NCBI RefSeq assembly: GCF_014268585.2
Contig: NZ_CP077092.1
Coordinates: 2,728,001 to 2,792,000, forward strand
DNA: 64,000 nt
Direction: 5' to 3'
From: Pseudomonas iranensis
Lineage (GTDB): Bacteria > Pseudomonadota > Gammaproteobacteria > Pseudomonadales > Pseudomonadaceae
Shown: piece by piece, positions 61,726-64,000 of the stretch
How positions within the stretch are numbered: position 1 is the first letter of the stretch
Layout: each line of letters begins with the position of its first letter
Translations under genes and position numbers: made by a program
Notes under the pieces: generated by a model
Seen by the model: only the letters and a program-made list of their open reading frames with translations
Database searches by the model: none
Told to the model about the DNA's origin: nothing

Positions 61726-62682
61726 TCAGCGCTGGCGCCGACTCGCTCCCGGCGAGCTTCCCGTTATCCGCTTGAACGCACGACTGAACGCCGCTTGGGA
61801 GGTGTAGCCCAAGCGCTGCGCCACTTCTTCGATTGGCAGTCTTTCCAGGGTAAGCCACTGACTGGCCAGGCGCATGCGCAGTTCGGTGGCGTAGCGTAGC
61901 GGCGGGGTGCCGAGGGTGGTCTGGAAGCGTTCGGCGAAGACCGAGCGTGAGGTGTTGCACAGCGTTGCGAGTTCGGCGACGCTCCAGTCGCGCCCCGGTT
62001 GTTGGTGCAGGGCCAGCAAGGCCTGCGCCAGGCGTGGGTCGCGCAGCGCTGCGACGAGACCGGAGGCATTGCCGCAAGCGCATTCGACCCAGCCACGAAC
62101 AATCATTGCCGCCACTACGTCGGCAAGGCGCGCGAGAATGCCGGCGAAGCCGATGCGCGCGGCGCTGACTTCGCGTTCCATGGTCGCGAGGATCGGCATC
62201 AGGCCCGGATAGCGCTGGCCGCCGGCGTCGATCAGCATAAGACCCGGCATCAGCCGACCGAGGCCTTGCAGGCTGCCGAGCTCGAACTCCATACAGCCAC
62301 TGAAGAGCAGGGCGCTATCGGACGAATCGGCGCTGTGACCGACCTGCACCGCGCAGACCGTATCGCCGAGTGGCGCGGCGACGGCGCTGTCAATGTCCTG
62401 CACTTCAGCTCCGGCGTGTGACAGCAACTGGTGCGCGGCACCATGAGCAATGAATACCGCATTGCCTGCTGACAACTCGTACAGGCTGCCGTCCTCCAGT
62501 CGCAATACCGTCGATCCAGCGGCGACGAAGTGGAAATACGCATGGCCGGGCTTGTCGCTGAAACCCAGACCATACGGCGCACCGGCGTGGATCCGCCGAT
62601 ATTGCACGCCACGCAGACGCATGCTGCGCAGCAACTCGGTGATAAGGTCTGAGGACACAGAGAAGGAATCAATGCTGCTCAT
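61726..62682 (-). CDS. AraC-family regulator with cupin sensor domain
   Basis: 318 residues from MSSIDSFSVSSDLITELL; an in-frame ATG 13 codons earlier is also possible and neither has a strong ribosome-binding site. The N-terminal part is a cupin_6 sensor (PGHAYFHFVAAGSTVLRLED, FIAHGAAHQLLSH). The C-terminal ~100 residues carry the two AraC helix-turn-helix motifs (VAELATLCNTSRSVFAERFQ and EEVAQRLGYTSQAAFSRAFKR). It is divergent from an MFS efflux gene 98 bases away and probably controls it, a common arrangement for this type. Confidence 0.88.
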   Translation of the reverse strand: MSSIDSFSVSSDLITELLRSMRLRGVQYRRIHAGAPYGLGFSDKPGHAYFHFVAAGSTVLRLEDGSLYELSAGNAVFIAHGAAHQLLSHAGAEVQDIDSAVAAPLGDTVCAVQVGHSADSSDSALLFSGCMEFELGSLQGLGRLMPGLMLIDAGGQRYPGLMPILATMEREVSAARIGFAGILARLADVVAAMIVRGWVECACGNASGLVAALRDPRLAQALLALHQQPGRDWSVAELATLCNTSRSVFAERFQTTLGTPPLRYATELRMRLASQWLTLERLPIEEVAQRLGYTSQAAFSRAFKRITGSSPGASRRQR

Positions 62683-62780
62683 GTTCGGGGTTTCGATCAA
62701 AAGTTCAAGAGTGAGCATCATAGATCATCCGGTTTGCCGTCAATAGACTGCCCTCTCGAAATGTCTGAGGGAGTCTTGAA

Positions 62781-64000
62781 ATGAATGAACGTGTAGGTGA
62801 TGGGCGAACTGCAGGGGAGCCGCTGGTGCCTGCTTGGATGGCGGTGTTTTCGCTGGCGATGGGTGTGTTTGGTCTGCTCACGGCGGAATATCTGCCGGCC
62901 AGCCTGCTGACGCCGATGGCGCTCGATCTCGGCGTCAGCGAAGCGCTGGCAGGGCAAGCGGTGACGGTGACCGCGGTGGTCGCGCTGTTTGCCGGATTGC
63001 TGGTGCCCGGGTTGACGCGCAGCCTTGATCGGCGGCTGGTATTACTCGGCTTTTCGGCACTGATGATTGCTTCGAATCTGCTGGTGGCGCTGTCGTCCAG
63101 CCTCGCAGTGTTGCTGATCATGCGCATCCTTTTGGGCATAGCCCTCGGCGGATTCTGGAGCATGGCGGCGGCCGTGGCGATGCGCCTGGTGCCGGCGGCG
63201 CTGCTGCCCCGCGCGTTGTCGATTATCTTCAGCGGGATCGCCGTGGGGACCGTGGTGGCGGTGCCGTTGGGCAGCTATCTCGGCGGCCAGTTTGGCTGGC
63301 GCAGTGCGTTTTTCGCAGCTGCAGCGGTTGGCGTGGTGACGCTGGTCTTTCAGATGTTCACGCTACCCAGTCTGGCGCCGCATCGTCCGTCACGCCTGCG
63401 TACGGTGCTCGAGGTGTTGCTGCGACCGGGCATTGCCGTCGGCATGTTCGGCTGTGTATTGGTGCATACCGGCCATTTCGCGTTGTTCACCTACATCAGG
63501 CCATTTCTGGAAAGCACCATCGGCGTCGGCCCGCAGACCTTGGCACTGATGCTCCTTGGTTTCGGCGTGGCGAACTTTGTCGGTACGCTGTTCGCCGGTT
63601 GGCTGTTGCAGCGCAATCCAAGGGCAACACTGGTGCTGATGCCAGTGTTGGTGGGCGTTGCTGCTCTGGCGTTGGTCGGGTTACCGGCGTCGGTCACCGG
63701 GCAGGCGTTGCTCTTGGCGCTGTGGGGGATGGCCTTTGGTGGCGTGCCGGTCGCATGGTCGAACTGGGTGGCGCGCTCGATACCCGATCAGGCCGAAAGC
63801 GCAGGCGGCATGGTGGTCGCATCGGTGCAGTCGGCGATTGCCGCAGGCGCCGCCGCTGGCGGTTCGGTGTTCAGTTTCAGCGGTATCAATGGCGTGTTTG
63901 TAGCGGCTGGAATTCTGATGTTGCTGGCCGCGCTGCTGATTGCACTGAAGGTCAATGTCGATGTGCCAGAGCCGGGCTCAGCGGCTTTGCCAGTGCATTT
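62781..64000 (+). CDS. MFS efflux transporter, DHA1 family (3' end outside window)
   Basis: At least 406 residues and open to the window edge, so nearly complete for a 12-helix MFS protein. Helix 1 reads AWMAVFSLAMGVFGLLTAEYLPASLLTPMA, and further motifs such as LLIMRILLGIALGGFWSMAAAVAMRLVP place it among NepI/SotB/AraJ-like drug, purine nucleoside or sugar exporters. The ATG at 62781 follows GAGGGAG. The divergent AraC gene is its likely regulator. Confidence 0.88.
   Translation, partial: MNERVGDGRTAGEPLVPAWMAVFSLAMGVFGLLTAEYLPASLLTPMALDLGVSEALAGQAVTVTAVVALFAGLLVPGLTRSLDRRLVLLGFSALMIASNLLVALSSSLAVLLIMRILLGIALGGFWSMAAAVAMRLVPAALLPRALSIIFSGIAVGTVVAVPLGSYLGGQFGWRSAFFAAAAVGVVTLVFQMFTLPSLAPHRPSRLRTVLEVLLRPGIAVGMFGCVLVHTGHFALFTYIRPFLESTIGVGPQTLALMLLGFGVANFVGTLFAGWLLQRNPRATLVLMPVLVGVAALALVGLPASVTGQALLLALWGMAFGGVPVAWSNWVARSIPDQAESAGGMVVASVQSAIAAGAAAGGSVFSFSGINGVFVAAGILMLLAALLIALKVNVDVPEPGSAALPVH

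Overview
The window looks like a chromosomal segment of a Pseudomonas of the fluorescens group. The grounds are the high-GC coding bias, the REP elements carrying GCGAGCAGGCTCGCTCCCACA, a DUF6124 gene, a giant type I secreted adhesin with its own transporter, an RcnR/RcnA metal-efflux pair and many LysR/AraC/TetR-controlled accessory operons. No rRNA, tRNA, CRISPR array or intact insertion sequence was seen.

Layout. 1-4250: end of a DUF4238 gene and a lone PHP plus ABC-type ATPase (TrlF-like) with gene-poor flanks, possibly a defence-type accessory patch. 4249-5917: NTF2-like secreted protein divergent from an AraC regulator. 5988-7734: Ni/Co efflux locus with a C6/G6 operator and a probably frameshifted small membrane-protein gene. 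7899-8490: DUF6124 gene behind a highly structured leader. 8818-16639: amino-acid permease, then a TetR regulator, a FadL porin and an RND efflux operon; the last two share a 24-bp operator-like sequence.

17164-26874 is the most interesting block. It holds eight same-strand, mostly overlapping genes: class III aminotransferase, GNAT, nucleotidyltransferase, HAD-SDR fusion, GH65 phosphorylase, MFS exporter, DegT aminotransferase and FAD oxidoreductase. An AT-rich 480-bp region precedes it. It looks like a biosynthetic operon for an exported amino-sugar-like or cyclitol-like product that I do not recognise. 26895-31973: a sigma-54-controlled NTF2-flavin monooxygenase and an NAD-binding enzyme, divergent from their likely activator. 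32155-49367: a small lipoprotein protease, then an adhesin system of membrane fusion protein, ABC transporter, TolC-like protein and a 3908-residue adhesin with about 36 Ig-like repeats.

49776-55948: a catabolic-looking operon (SDR, MFS importer, split transketolase, alpha/beta hydrolase) divergent from its LysR regulator. 56032-57078: small conserved proteins followed by a REP pair. 57281-60582: LysR divergent from an alpha/beta hydrolase, a cyclophilin-like protein and a carboxymuconolactone decarboxylase-like protein, with a clear dyad between them. 60606-61475: a NYN-type ribonuclease gene preceded by a promoter, a compact hairpin RNA and an intrinsic terminator, recalling type III toxin-antitoxin organisation. 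61726-64000: AraC regulator divergent from an MFS efflux gene that runs off the window.
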